Part shown: positions 12,368 through 22,118 of the stretch, piece by piece
How the letters are laid out: each line of letters begins with the position of its first letter
Numbering within the stretch: position 1 is the stretch's first letter
NCBI GenBank assembly: GCA_003254885.1
Contig: QANT01007852.1
Location: forward strand, 96,958 to 160,957
Origin: Purshia tridentata
Taxonomy: Eukaryota; Streptophyta; Magnoliopsida; Rosales; Rosaceae
DNA: 64,000 nt
Direction of reading: 5' to 3'
Translations under genes and position numbers: made by a program
The notes under the pieces: model-generated
Seen by the model: only the letters and a program-made list of their open reading frames with translations
Databases searched by the model: none
What the model was told of the DNA's origin: nothing

Positions 12368-12768
12368 AGGGATCAGATATGTATTTACGAAGCATGGATA
12401 CATGAAAGACATCATGGATCTGAGAGAGTTTTGTAGGTAAAGGAAGTCTGTAAGCAACTACCTTGATGCGCTTCACAATCTAGTAAGGTCCAATGTAATG
12501 ATGGCTTAACTTTCTCTTTTTTCCCAAAATGCATCATGCCTTTCCAAGGCGATAACTTCAAGAACACTTGATCTCCAACTTCAAACTGGATATCCTTTCT
12601 CTGGTTATCTGAATAACCTTTTTGTCTATCTTGTGCTGCCTTAAGTTTTTCTCTGATCAAATTAACTTTGTTAGTTTCAAGTTTTGTATTGGCAATTTCC
12701 TTGACAAAAGAGCTTGTAATTATTTTAGATTTGAATCTCACACAAGCTGTAGACTAAGTTAGGAACAT
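12368..12768 (-). pseudogene. Chromovirus integrase C-terminal fragment
   Basis: The reverse-strand frame 12412-12741 contains DIQFEVGDQVFLKLSPWKG and FGKKEKV, the well-known segment after the integrase core of Ty3/gypsy chromovirus polyproteins. Just before it come LIREKLKAAQDRQKGY-like residues. After FGKKEKV the frame is distorted: the expected RYIGPF-like motif is replaced by out-of-frame residues, so at least one indel is present. Upstream pol (protease, reverse transcriptase, RNase H, integrase core) is missing; the homology stops near 12768. It is inactive. Confidence 0.8.
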
Positions 12769-13785
12769 TTGAGTGTGCAATGAAGTCTACACAGCTGATC
12801 CTACATCCCTCATGCCTAAGGTAATACCCATACCATGCATTTCACGCAACATCAGTTTTTCACAGAGTAGTGCATGTTTTGACTAGTCTATGACATATCA
12901 TACACTACACTTTTCTGGCACGGGAACTGCACATAATATCTTGTGAATATTAAGTGATCCCACGTGAAAGTCTTTTATGTGGGTCACTCTCCTAAATGGG
13001 TATTTGCACGTGTTTAATTTTCTGACTTCTTATGATTGGGCCTTTACTCTCCTCATTTATTCTCCAGCCCACATCAGTTTTTAATGGGTTTTCATTTTGC
13101 ACTATTCATCATCTTCTCCAAGTCTTTTTTCTGAAAATGGAAACTTTCCCAAAACAACTCAGCCCCTCTCCCACACGAATCTTCAGATTCCCTTTGGCAT
13201 ATTCGGCTATGACCTGTCCTGAAAGTTGGTTAGGACTTGAGCCTATTGGCTGCCATGTGGAACGGTGTGGGTGTGCGTGTGTGGCTGCTGCTACAAGGTA
13301 CGGGCAGCCCTTCATTCTTTTTGTGACTCACATTTTTGGTATGTTTTGAGCAGCCTTTGAGCTGAGTGTTTTTGTGTGACCAAATGGGTATTTTATTTTT
13401 CAAGAGTTGAAAGCTTTTCTTTGAAAATTTTCTTGTGTTCATCTCTTGATTTGTTTTATCTGAAAACTACATGGGTTTTGTGCATGGGTTTCAGATTTCT
13501 TCAAAAGCATATACACATCACTCTAGTTTTTAGATTTGGGTTTATATTGGCTTCTTCAAATCTTGTTTGGTTGAAGGAGTTGATCTTGCTAACCCAAAAT
13601 ATTGCATATCACTTTCATATCTTGAAGATCCATAAGCAAGTTGCAAATGGGGTGCTACATGTTGATGAGCTAGAGGATAGAGCTGCCAACAACGTAAATG
13701 ACTCTTGGCTTGTTGGTTGATGGTTGCACAAAGTGGGTATGCTTGATAGGACCCTCCCCGAATTCCACCCTTGCACTCGGGGTGT

Positions 13786-14300
13786 AATTGCTAGTTGGTT
13801 GTGTTTCTCGAGTTGTGCTTTTGTCGAGTAGACATAAGTGTGTTTGATATAGATTTTGTGTGCTGATATAGACTTTGTATTGAACCTCAACATATTGGAT
13901 TGCCCGGTCAGCGGATAAGACCCCCAGTTTTTTAACCCTTTGAGGTTTTTCTGGGTGAACAACTTGTGTGTCTCCTCTTTGTGGTTGCTGAGTTTATTTG
14001 GGTCTTATATAACTTGTGGTTATTTTCTTGGTATATGGCATCACACTATGACTTAAAACTTGTGTTTATTTTCTTGGTATATGGCATCACAATATGACTT
14101 ATGATTGATTATATTGCATCTGTTGAACTGAATATAATCTAGCATCTCACATCTCACTTTAGTTGTGGCTAGCACTGGGATGCCTACTTTGATGGATCCT
14201 TGAGTGCCTAGGTTGTCACTCCTCACATGAATACTTGAATTGCTAGTTGGTTGTGTTTCTCGAGTTGTGCTTCTGTCGAGTAGACATAAGTGTGTTTGAT
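13786..14300 (+). repeat. 63-bp direct repeat pair
   Basis: Positions 13786-13848 and 14238-14300 are near-identical (I see one mismatch), starting AATTGCTAGTTGG and ending GTGTGTTTGAT. They lie 452 bp apart. They may mark a small tandem duplication or LTR-internal repeats. Confidence 0.8.
14011..14102 (+). repeat. 46-bp tandem duplication
   Basis: Two adjacent units start at 14011 and 14057 (AACTTGTGGTTATTTTC and AACTTGTGTTTATTTTC) and end in ATGACTTA. They differ at very few bases. Confidence 0.85.
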
Positions 14301-14375
14301 TGGTTCAGTCTTGTCAAATAGTTTTAAAATTGGGTCCGATCAGTGATCGTTGTTTTACTTAGGTGCTTTAGGGTA

Positions 14376-14561
14376 TTAAAGCACTTTATACCAAACTTCA
14401 CATTGTAATTTATAATGCTCATTTACCAGATATGTTGTGCCAACAATAGAAGAATTAAGAAACAAATCCATACTCTCTTTACTGAAATTTAAACTGAAAT
14501 TCCTTCTAGTTAATTGAACAATCGAAATGAGGTTCCTTCTTAATGAAGGTATAACAAACAC
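14376..14561 (-). pseudogene. Copia pre-integrase segment fragment
   Basis: The frame contains VIPSLRRNLISIVQLTR and LFLNSSIVG, matching the segment between protease and integrase in copia polyproteins, where P.L..NL.S...L and LYKL-type motifs are conserved; YKL is also present. The normal zinc-binding H and C residues of the integrase N-terminus are not reached. It is a broken continuation of the gag frame to its right, with the protease between them not recognisable. Confidence 0.65.
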
Positions 14562-14819
14562 CTATTCTAAGACTTATGCAAGACCAGTTCCTACCTAATC
14601 TAATGGAAACTGCTCCAATGGCCTTCACTGCTACTTGCATTCCATTACCCACTTGACTTCATTCTTCCTTGGTGCCCTCCTTTTTGTGATATCCTGCAAT
14701 GAATCTGCAATATGAATCGGTGAACCTAAATCAATCCACCAAGAATTGAAAGACTAGTCAACTAAATTTATTTTGAGATAGAGGCAGTATGGAATACCTT
14801 TCTGAATCATCCAAGCTTT

Positions 14820-15614
14820 CCATTGGTCACACTCTTTTATAAAATGACCTGTCTTTGCAGTCAAAGCACTTAAACTTAGTAGTTTTCACTGCCTTAAGGC
14901 CCTTTTTTGAATTGGAAGAGGTTGCATTGTCATTTGTTCCCTTGTGTTTCTGAAATTGTTTCTTAATCTTCTTACCTGAGTTGGCCTTCTGATTTGATTT
15001 CTGCACTAAATTCACATATGTCACTGTCTTGCCTTTCTTCCCCTTCTCCTCCTCTTGCACATACATAGAAATCAACTCATTTAAAGTCCATTTCTCCTTT
15101 TGTGCAGCATAGATTGAAGTCAGATGCTCATATGGCTCAGGCAGTGACATGATCGTACTTGATGAACAATGAACTCATCTGCTATAGGTATGTGCAGCTC
15201 TCTCAGCTTGCCTGCAATATTAATCAAAGACATGATATATTCTCTCACACTTCTTACTCCATCAAACTTCCTACCAGTAAGTGCAGCCATCAAGTTGCTC
15301 GTCTCTGCCTTTTCAGATTCTTGGTATTTCTCACTGATGAATACCAAAAATGCCTTAGCGTTGTTGCTCTCAACAATTCCACCTTTCACTATATTGGCCA
15401 TTGCTCTCTTCATGATTAGCAGTGCCATTCAATTTGCCTTTTCTCATTTCTCATACTTAGCCTTTTCATCTGCAGTGCTTGTGGTTGTCAAAACATCTGG
15501 TTTGTCTTCTCTGAGTGCTAAATCTAGGTCATTGAGACCTAGGACTATCTTAATGTCCTGCTTCCACTTTTTGAAGTTGTGACCATTCAATGGCTCAATG
15601 CTTGCGAAATTCAT
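14820..15614 (-). pseudogene. Copia gag (UBN2-type) pseudogene
   Basis: The start is the ATG at 15614. The N-terminal motif is PLNGHNFKKWKQDI, then IVLGLNDLDLALREDKP, typical of copia gag. Two in-frame stops follow around 15440 (a TGA where tryptophan is expected and another soon after). The frame then runs through the UBN2-like core (AFLVFISEKYQ and SNLMAALTGRKF) and LPEPYEHLTSIY, ending in a decayed zinc knuckle (CFDCKDRSF: the first two cysteines are present, the histidine and last cysteine lost). Gag would form the virus-like particle. Several disruptions make it non-functional. The forward frames at 15159-15582 are shadows of this gene. Confidence 0.8.
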
Positions 15615-16263
15615 TGATTCTTCAAAATAAATTATTTGATTGTCTCAAGTTGGTTATGTAAGTAATGGATAAGAATATCTAAGAATGAATTTTCCTGCAC
15701 TGGATGAGACCATTTTGTTCAGATCATGCAGTGAGGCTTTTGACTAATCATGTTCTCAAAATGCAATAAAATCTATTGTTGCAAGTGTGCTTCTGCATTT
15801 TGTTCAGCAGGAAAAAAACACTTGGAAGAATACTTGATATCATGACATTTTATAACATATGAGCCTTAGTTCTTAAATATCCATGTATTTAATGCCAAAA
15901 ACTAAAGTAGACAGAATATGAGTATCTAAGAAGCCTAACACTACAGCTGTAATTATGATTTTCTGCCTTCACTGTGGGTCTTAGTAATAACTCTCAATAT
16001 ACTAAAGGTTTTTGTGTTATCAATATAGTAAATGTCATGGCCAAGCAAATGAGAAAATCCCTTTACTAAATGCAGATTAAAATAAATTAGGCATGCACAA
16101 ATTAAACTACGAAATATGTTTTATCTCAAGAAAAACAGTAGAGTTTTGTACTAATAAAAGAGTTTGATCAGCATGTGGACTTACTAGCATAACAAGTTAG
16201 TGAACAAACAATTTTAAAGCACCCTAATAAACATATATGCTATTTACCATATCATTTCCTTGT

Positions 16264-16389
16264 TGTTGTGTTTTTGGCTCGCTTGAAAGGGGGTTTGGGA
16301 GTCCATGGAAGTGTCCTTGGACGTTTGGATGAAGTTAGGAAGGTTAGAAGAGGTTCGTGGTAGGTGGAGCGATGAAGAAAGAGGCGAAT
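16264..16389 (+). mobile_element. Truncated 5' LTR of the 16264-18900 copia element
   Basis: It aligns with 18083-18208 with few differences. The reverse frames at 16244-16639 and 17994-18212 share an identical stretch only because both lie over this repeated LTR start. After GAGGCGAATC the sequence changes to gag coding sequence. Confidence 0.85.
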
Positions 16390-17944
16390 CTTTTTCCAAT
16401 AAGCTTTTCTTAAAGGATGAGCTCTTCAATCTTCGGATGGATGAAGGTGGAGATCTCATGGACCATCTGAATTTGTTCAATAGATGTGTTGCAGATTTGC
16501 TACAAATGGATGCCAAGTATAGTGAAGAAGATAAGTCTTTATTGCTTTTATGATCACTACCTTTACCATTTAAGCACTTTAGGACTACTCTTATGTTTGG
16601 CAAAGAAACTCTGGTATTTGATGATGTTGTCACGGACATAATATCACATGTTAAGATGAATCAAAATACTTGGGAAAGCTCTCAAGGTGGAGGACTCTAT
16701 GCCAAGGGTTCAAATGAGAGAGGTCGTAGCAAGAAGAATGGCAAATCTAAGAAGAAGGGGAAGTCCAATGATTCCGATGAAGAAGATGGTTGCTTCGAGT
16801 GTGGTTCACTAGACCACTAGAAAAGGAATTGCCCCATATGGCTGGAGAAGAAGAAGAAAAGGGCTGAAAACTCAGGTAACATCATGTTCGTCAATGGAGG
16901 GCTTTTGGCCATATCTTCAGGTAATTCTACTCCGAATTCTTGGTATTTGGACTCCAGATGCAGTTTTCATATTGTGCAAACAAGGAGTGGTTTCATACAT
17001 ATGAGGAATCTAGTCGTGGTAAAGTTTTGTTAATAGATAACTCTACGTGCAAAGTTCATGGCATAAGCACGATCAAGGTGAAGATGCAAGGTGGAGCAGT
17101 TAGATTGCTTGGAAGTGTACGGTATATTCCAACGTTGAAGAGAAATCTTATTTCTCCTAGAACTCTAGAGAAGAATGGGTATACATTCAAGTCTAGAGGG
17201 GGGACACTCAAAGCCACAAAGGGATCAAGTGTGATCAAGGGAGTTAAGCAACCAAATAATCTCTACAAGCTTTTAGGAATTACAATGTTAGGTGGAGCAG
17301 CCGCGTCTACCAAGGAGCATTGTGACAAAAGAGAGCAAGGGCATCTCACAAAGGAGGAGCATTATCAAAACTCTGCTAAGGCTAAAGAAGAAGAAGTAGC
17401 AAGCAATAATTGCTACTTGGTTAATTATTCATCAAAGATTGACTTCAAGGATACAGCAAGGAAAGTCAAGAAAGATGAAGGTTCGATTGTTGTTAGAGAA
17501 GAAGATGCAACTAAAGAAACCAAAGTTGTTATAAAGGTAAATCCAGTTCAACAGAAGGCCAACTCTGGGCTCGTGGAGCATGACCCATGGGTTGAAGAGT
17601 ATGGGCAACGACAACAATCAACCAAGGTACAAGAACAGGTGCAGTAAAGAAGCACAGGGTTGTCCAAGCCCAAAAGTACCATCAAGCTAACTCACAAATG
17701 TTGGTGGGAAACAGACAAAGGTTACTATGGTGTTAGTAAGGGAAATCCGACTACATTCAAGGGGGCTTGTGAAAGCAAGGAATGGGAACGTCGGAGGAGT
17801 GCTAGGTTGTCTCTACAAACAAACTTCAGTTGGAAGTTAGTTCCTAAATCCAAGGAGAAAGTTGGCTATGAATGGGTTTATCGAACAAAGGGTGAAGAGA
17901 ATCTTGAGGCTGCAGAAAGATTCAGAAGGACAAGCTCGGGTTGA
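16390..17944 (+). pseudogene. Copia gag-protease remnant with in-frame stops and frameshifts
   Basis: The first part (16390-16553) reads LFNLRMDEGGDLMDHL and LFNRCVADLLQMD, the conserved copia gag core; a stop at 16551-16553 follows where the family continues with LPLPFKHFRTTLMFGKE. The next frame (16593-16820) has a lysine/serine-rich linker and the zinc knuckle CFECGSLDH, again cut by a stop in place of tryptophan. Then KRNCPIW completes the knuckle. The frame 16940-17647 covers a protease-like region; the expected aspartyl-protease DSG is altered and frameshifted. It continues with VRYIPTLKRNLIS, then a charged tail. The frame 17660-17944 includes ERRRSARLS. No catalytic pol domain remains. 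Confidence 0.8.
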
Positions 17945-18082
17945 GCTTACTCAATCTTCAAAGTTAGTTGATTGAGGTGGAGCACCTTCTCACCTAAGGT
18001 GCATTGAGGCAAGGAGACTCTTGCCAAGGTGAAGGTTTAAGCAACATTTGGGCTCTTGGTTCTAGCTCGCCAAGGTGAAGAT

Positions 18083-18900
18083 TGTTGTGTTTTTGGCTCG
18101 CTTGAAAAGGAGTTTGGGAGTCCATGGAAGTGTCCTTGGACGTTTGGATGAAGTTAGGAAGGTTAGAAGAGGTTCGTGGTAAGTTGAGCAACAAAGAAAG
18201 AGGCAAACGCATATAAATGCCCTAAAGGACCGGTCCCAAGGCTTGAGGACCGGCCCTGCACGAGCATTTTGGGCGCTTTCAGAGGTGATGCCCCTGGAGG
18301 ACCGATCCCAGTCAAGGGAGGACCGATCCTCTAGGGTGTTTTTTGGGTGTTTTGTGTCATAACCACTATAGGACCGATCCTACCCCTAGGAGGACCGGTC
18401 CTACACGTCCTGGGGAGTGTCATGCTCACTGTGGGACCGATCCCCATGGCCATAGAATCGGTCCTACACATGGATATTCTGAGTTTCTCCTAGTTTGTGG
18501 AGGTTTTATGATTCCTAATTCATCCCTAATTGTATTCTAAAGCCTATAAGGTATAAATAGGTTCTTCAGACTCAAAAAATCCTAAGATTAACATCAAGGA
18601 GAGGTGAGTTTCTCAAGTCGTCATAAGTTCTAAAAAAAGGTAGAAACTCAAGTGTGAGAGATAGATTAAGACCTAAAGGGAGAGAGAATTCTTGTGATCA
18701 TTGTAATTTCTTCTCAAAGTGAGTGAAATCTATTTGGTGCTCGCTGTGGACGTAGGCAATTGCCAAACCACGTTAATTTGGTGTGTTGTTTCCTTTATTT
18801 ATTTGTTATTTACTTTCGTTGCAAGTTTCATTGAAATCCATCAAGAACAAGATCCGTGCAAGTACAGGGTTAAATTGCTTGGAGTAATCTAATCTCAACA
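18083..18900 (+). mobile_element. Complete 3' LTR of the deleted copia element
   Basis: It is 818 bp with TGTTG...CAACA termini and follows a purine-rich tract (AAGGTGAAGA) that can serve as polypurine tract. A TATA-like TATAAATAGG lies near 18550, placing the likely transcription start in the 3' half. The first half (18227-18470) is packed with near-palindromic GGACCGRTCC motifs. Confidence 0.85.
18227..18470 (+). repeat. About eight dispersed copies of GGACCGGTCC/GGACCGATCC in the LTR upstream region
   Basis: GGACCGGTCC or close variants (GGACCGGCCC, GGACCGATCC, AATCGGTCC) recur at roughly 25-50 bp steps upstream of the TATA-like box. GGACCGGTCC is a perfect palindrome. Position and spacing suggest regulatory repeats in U3; the binding factor is unknown. 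Confidence 0.75.
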
Positions 18901-19040
18901 CTTGTTACTAGATAAAAAACTAGAATAAAAACTAGAATGAAGAACTGATGTTGTAAAGCATAATAACCATGCGCAAGGAATACAACTTAAGTCAACCAAG
19001 ATTAAAATTCTGTATTATCAAGAATTAGCATGTATGTGAA

Positions 19041-19055
19041 GGCTCTGATACCACA
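19041..19055 (-). other. Copia primer binding site, reverse strand
   Basis: GGCTCTGATACCACA on the forward strand is the complement of TGTGGTATCAGAGCC, the copia initiator-tRNA-Met primer site. It directly abuts the LTR end at 19056 and fixes the orientation of the older copia element. Confidence 0.85.
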
Positions 19056-19565
19056 TGTAAGCTTAGAAATATAATTAGCACACCTAACCCATCTTGATAA
19101 CTTAACACCTGCAATGACAACTAACTCAACACACCAACAACAACACAAACTAACCATTGGATGCCATAGCAGCAGTTTGCAGTGTCTGTGAGATTGCACA
19201 AGTCTTTTGGCCAACACAATTCTGAATAGCTGCTCTTCCAATGGGGCAGAGCAATTAATAGCTTAGATCAATCATCGAGCCAGGGACCTATGCCTCCTAT
19301 TAAGGCATCAGCAATCCGATCCCAATCTAACTCTGACAAGGACTTGACTTAATTAATATCTTGTAGCAACCAAGTATTAGACACCCTTTGAGCAATCCTA
19401 ATACTAAGTGGATTGCCTCATGTTTAATAAGGAATCCTATTCCTTCTTCTATAATCAACTAAGACATCATGACACCTAATGAGCAATCCTAATACTAAGT
19501 GGATTGTCTTATGTTTAATAAGGAATCCTATTGCTTCTTCTATAAGCAACTAAGACAGCATAACA
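19056..19565 (-). mobile_element. 5' LTR of the older reverse-strand copia element
   Basis: It ends (reverse reading) CTTACA next to the primer binding site and shares features with 5471-5932. Its far boundary is estimated at a TGTTATG reading at 19565. It contains a 91-bp tandem duplication in its upstream half. Confidence 0.6.
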
Positions 19566-19571
19566 CCTAAT
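19390..19571. repeat. 91-bp tandem duplication (two units)
   Basis: Units start at 19390 and 19481 with GAGCAATCCTAATACTAAG and end CACCTAAT. They differ at a handful of positions. The duplication lies in the upstream part of the copia LTR. Confidence 0.85.
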
Positions 19572-19834
19572 GAAATATGATTTAGTCCATCTGATTCTGA
19601 CATGTTTAACATTGCACCTCATGTTTTCAATGTGAATTGCACATTTGCTTTCAGTTCTAACATTCCTAATCATTTTATGGTCCAAGGGCTGTATAGCAAT
19701 TATATGGCCCATAACATTTGTTCAATTTTGTAATAAAAAAGTTAATGTAAGTATTCAAAAGTTGTTGTTTTATGTCATTAAAATTCATATAATAAGTTTG
19801 AAATTGAACTATTATTTGTCAGAGTAGAGTTGTT

Positions 19835-20092
19835 GTTAACTCTTGTTGGCAGTATACAAAAATCAAAAAGATTAAAACCATGCATTGGGATTTTTGGATG
19901 AACTGTTTCCAATCTTTTAAAGATTGTTCTCTCATTGAAAAAGATGACTGCAGCATGGGGCACAACTTTGTAGGATGATTGGCTTTTGGCAGTGTGAAAA
20001 TGCCTAATATTATCATACATGCAACCGGCCTCTATATTGGGGTCAACAGTTTCATACTCTATTTCTTTTGTAATTGCTTGAATTGTATCTCC
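19835..20092 (-). pseudogene. Replication protein A / DUF223-like OB-fold exon fragment
   Basis: A splice-acceptor-like CATTTCAG precedes GGAGATACAATT at 20092. The translated frame starts GDTIQAI, then has EAGCMYDNIRHFHTAK, YKVVPHAAVIFFN and a following KIPMHGFNLFDF. The pattern G-D-x-I-x-A-I, a turn and Y-x-x-x-x-F/H, then V-x-H-x-x-x-I-x-F is that of the OB-fold of replication factor A 1-like plant proteins, also carried by Helitrons. The frame degenerates into low-complexity sequence near 19835. No partner exons are recognised nearby, so this is probably a captured or orphan exon. The assignment rests on motif pattern only. Confidence 0.5.
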
Positions 20093-20099
20093 CTGAAAT

Positions 20100-22118
20100 G
20101 GGAACAAAATCAAAGGAAAAAAAACATAAGAAAAGAAGACAGAAAAAATAGTTTGAGCAAACTTTAATAATAATAATATAACAATGTAAGTAAACTTGTG
20201 TAAATTTGAGTGGATCACTGAGGGACAACAAGGAAGAAGGAAAAAAAAATAAAAAGGAAATGAAAAAAGAAAATAAAAATAAATAAAATTTGATTACAGT
20301 ACATACAGAGTAAGGTATTGGTTAGAAAATTTAAGAGTTAATTTTATATTCTTATTTAACATGCGTTAGTAATATATTAATTTTTATTGTTTCTATGGTT
20401 TGTTGAAGAGTATTTTTTTTTGTATTGAGGTTGAGATTTTCCTATTAAATGTCACGGCTAAACTTATGGAGCAGTGTGAACGCAGGGTGAGTAGGTGTAA
20501 ACTCAGCTTGAAGGCAGGGTCATGTTTTAAAAAAATATTATAATAAGTATTTCAAAAGTAAGTTTAATAGGGGATATGAGAGATGGAGAAAAACATAGTA
20601 AAACAAAGTGGGATTGAATGTGAAATTTGAGCTGGGTTTGACTTTGAATGGGATATTTGGGAGTGGTTATTTACAAGTTGGCATGTGTGCTTGTTTTGAG
20701 CACTTGAGAGTGGATGGCATTTTTCAGTACTCGTATTGTGAGAGAGTATGGGGAAAGATTGAGTTGGGATAGTTTGATGAGTTAAGTATACTGTTCTATA
20801 ATTTTTATAGCATGAAGAATGCAAATAAAAATATATGTATAGGTGAAGATGGAACTAAAAAAGGTAGAGCATTATCATGGTCACTTTTAAATAGTACTTA
20901 TAGAGGGTAAACTAAGCTAATAAGGTAATCAAAAGGTTAAGATTTTTAATTTTTAAATAAGAGATATACATTCTAATGAGAAATCAGTATATTAACGTAA
21001 GAGTTCAGAATGCTTTTTGTGTGCTTGCAATTCAATATATTAAAGAAAGTACATTGATTTTTATAACAAGATTTTAACAACTATATATAGATTTTTGACA
21101 TTCACATACTAATAAATTATCACAAATGAAGTTTATGAGATGGAAAGAGGGAGGGAGATTAAATATGCATAAGAATATGAGGTTTATGCTTAAGTTTTTG
21201 TTTGCTAACTGTTAAAAGCAATACTTGTAAATGATAGAGAGAACGAACAAAGAGGTGCGCAAAAAGTAGAAAAATGGAGATCAATAGAATGACCAAAAAG
21301 AGCACAGCAAATGTGAAAACCCATAATGGCATGTGAGAGACAATAGAAGAGAAGGCAAGAACCATAGGAAAAAAAAAAAGAACAGGGTAGAAAAGGAAAA
21401 ATAAGGTGAATGACTAAAACAGTCCCAACTGACCCATTAATAACAAAAAAACATGAACAAATTTTCATGACCGAGGGGTACAATAATCCTTTCAACCTAA
21501 ACAGCACAAACAATAAAAAAATAAAAAAGCAAGGAAAAACACCAAAAATGCACAAATGACAAAAAGGGGCATCAAAAACTAAGTAATTACAATGAATATT
21601 GATCAACTTTTCCCAAGGCAAGGGCAACATGGACTTTTCCATGAACAGTCTAAAAACAGTAAATCCCTTAACCGGGCTTTAGTATATATAGAATTTTTTT
21701 TGTAGTGAAAATGTGTTATTTTTCATGATGTTGAGATGCTCTAGCATTCCAGTGGACAGAAAACTTGTCAATCCTTGTTGAAAGTATTGAAAGTGCAGGA
21801 GAGGCAAGGATCAACTATGTCCCAAGGTGTAGAAACAACCAGGATTATGTGCTGGAACAGCTACAATGGAACCTCATAGTAAAACCATTAACTTTTATCA
21901 CATCATCTGTATTTTTCCAAATAATGTGTGAGAAAAAAAGAATAAAAAATTAGGCACAGAATAAGCAGATCCTAAAGTACTTCTGTAAATATCATACTGT
22001 ATGTATGATTGGGAATCAAGAGGATACAGGTGCTGTCAGTTTCTGGAAAAGGCAAGAACTCCTTAATAAGTGAATCAGGTTTGGTAAAACTTCATACTTG
22101 ATAGTTTTGGATTTATGT
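20100..22118. other. Intergenic AT-rich sequence with one possible CACTA-type terminus
   Basis: No gene is supported. The tail near 21690-21709 (TTTTTTTTGTAGTG) is the complement of CACTACAAAAA, a CACTA-like terminus, but no partner end was found. The reverse frame 21205-21642 is hydrophobic and lacks any recognised domain. Confidence 0.4.

Larger units (their letters stand above)
12769..14339. other. Unassigned, probably degenerate LTR or untranslated retroelement sequence
   Basis: Overlapping frames on both strands (13032-13349, 13376-13720, 13615-13962) have no recognisable domain and are mutually exclusive. Two internal repeats are present: a 63-bp direct repeat and a 46-bp tandem pair. 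No gene is supported. Confidence 0.4.
16264..18900 (+). mobile_element. Internally deleted Ty1/copia element with intact ends and 5-bp target duplication
   Basis: Both LTR copies begin TGTTGTGTTTTTGGC (16264 and 18083) and the 3' LTR ends CTCAACA at 18900. The flanks are CTTGT at 16259-16263 and CTTGT at 18901-18905, a perfect target duplication. The 5' LTR retains only its first 126 bp and joins directly to the middle of gag, so the rest of the 5' LTR, the leader and gag N-terminus are gone. The interior keeps gag remnants, a protease-like part and an odd lysine-rich tail, but no integrase, reverse transcriptase or RNase H. It inserted into the leader of the reverse-strand copia. Confidence 0.88.
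14340..19565 (-). mobile_element. Older Ty1/copia element, reverse strand, 5' part only, split by a younger copia
   Basis: Reading on the reverse strand, the parts in order are a 5' LTR (19565 to 19056), a primer binding site (19055 to 19041), a leader, gag (15614 to about 14820) and the segment before integrase (about 14561 to 14376). Homology stops near 14340, so the rest of pol and the 3' LTR are missing. The leader is interrupted by the forward-strand copia element at 16264-18900. The order of parts, the copia-type primer site and the gag motifs agree with one element. Confidence 0.7.

Noticed and set aside
20564-21642. Reverse frames of 68-145 codons
   Set aside because: No recognised domain, strong A/T bias and overlapping alternatives; not reported as genes.
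21690-21709. CACTA-type end (TTTTTTTTGTAGTG)
   Set aside because: Only one terminus is visible; without a partner end and 3-bp duplication it cannot be called an element.
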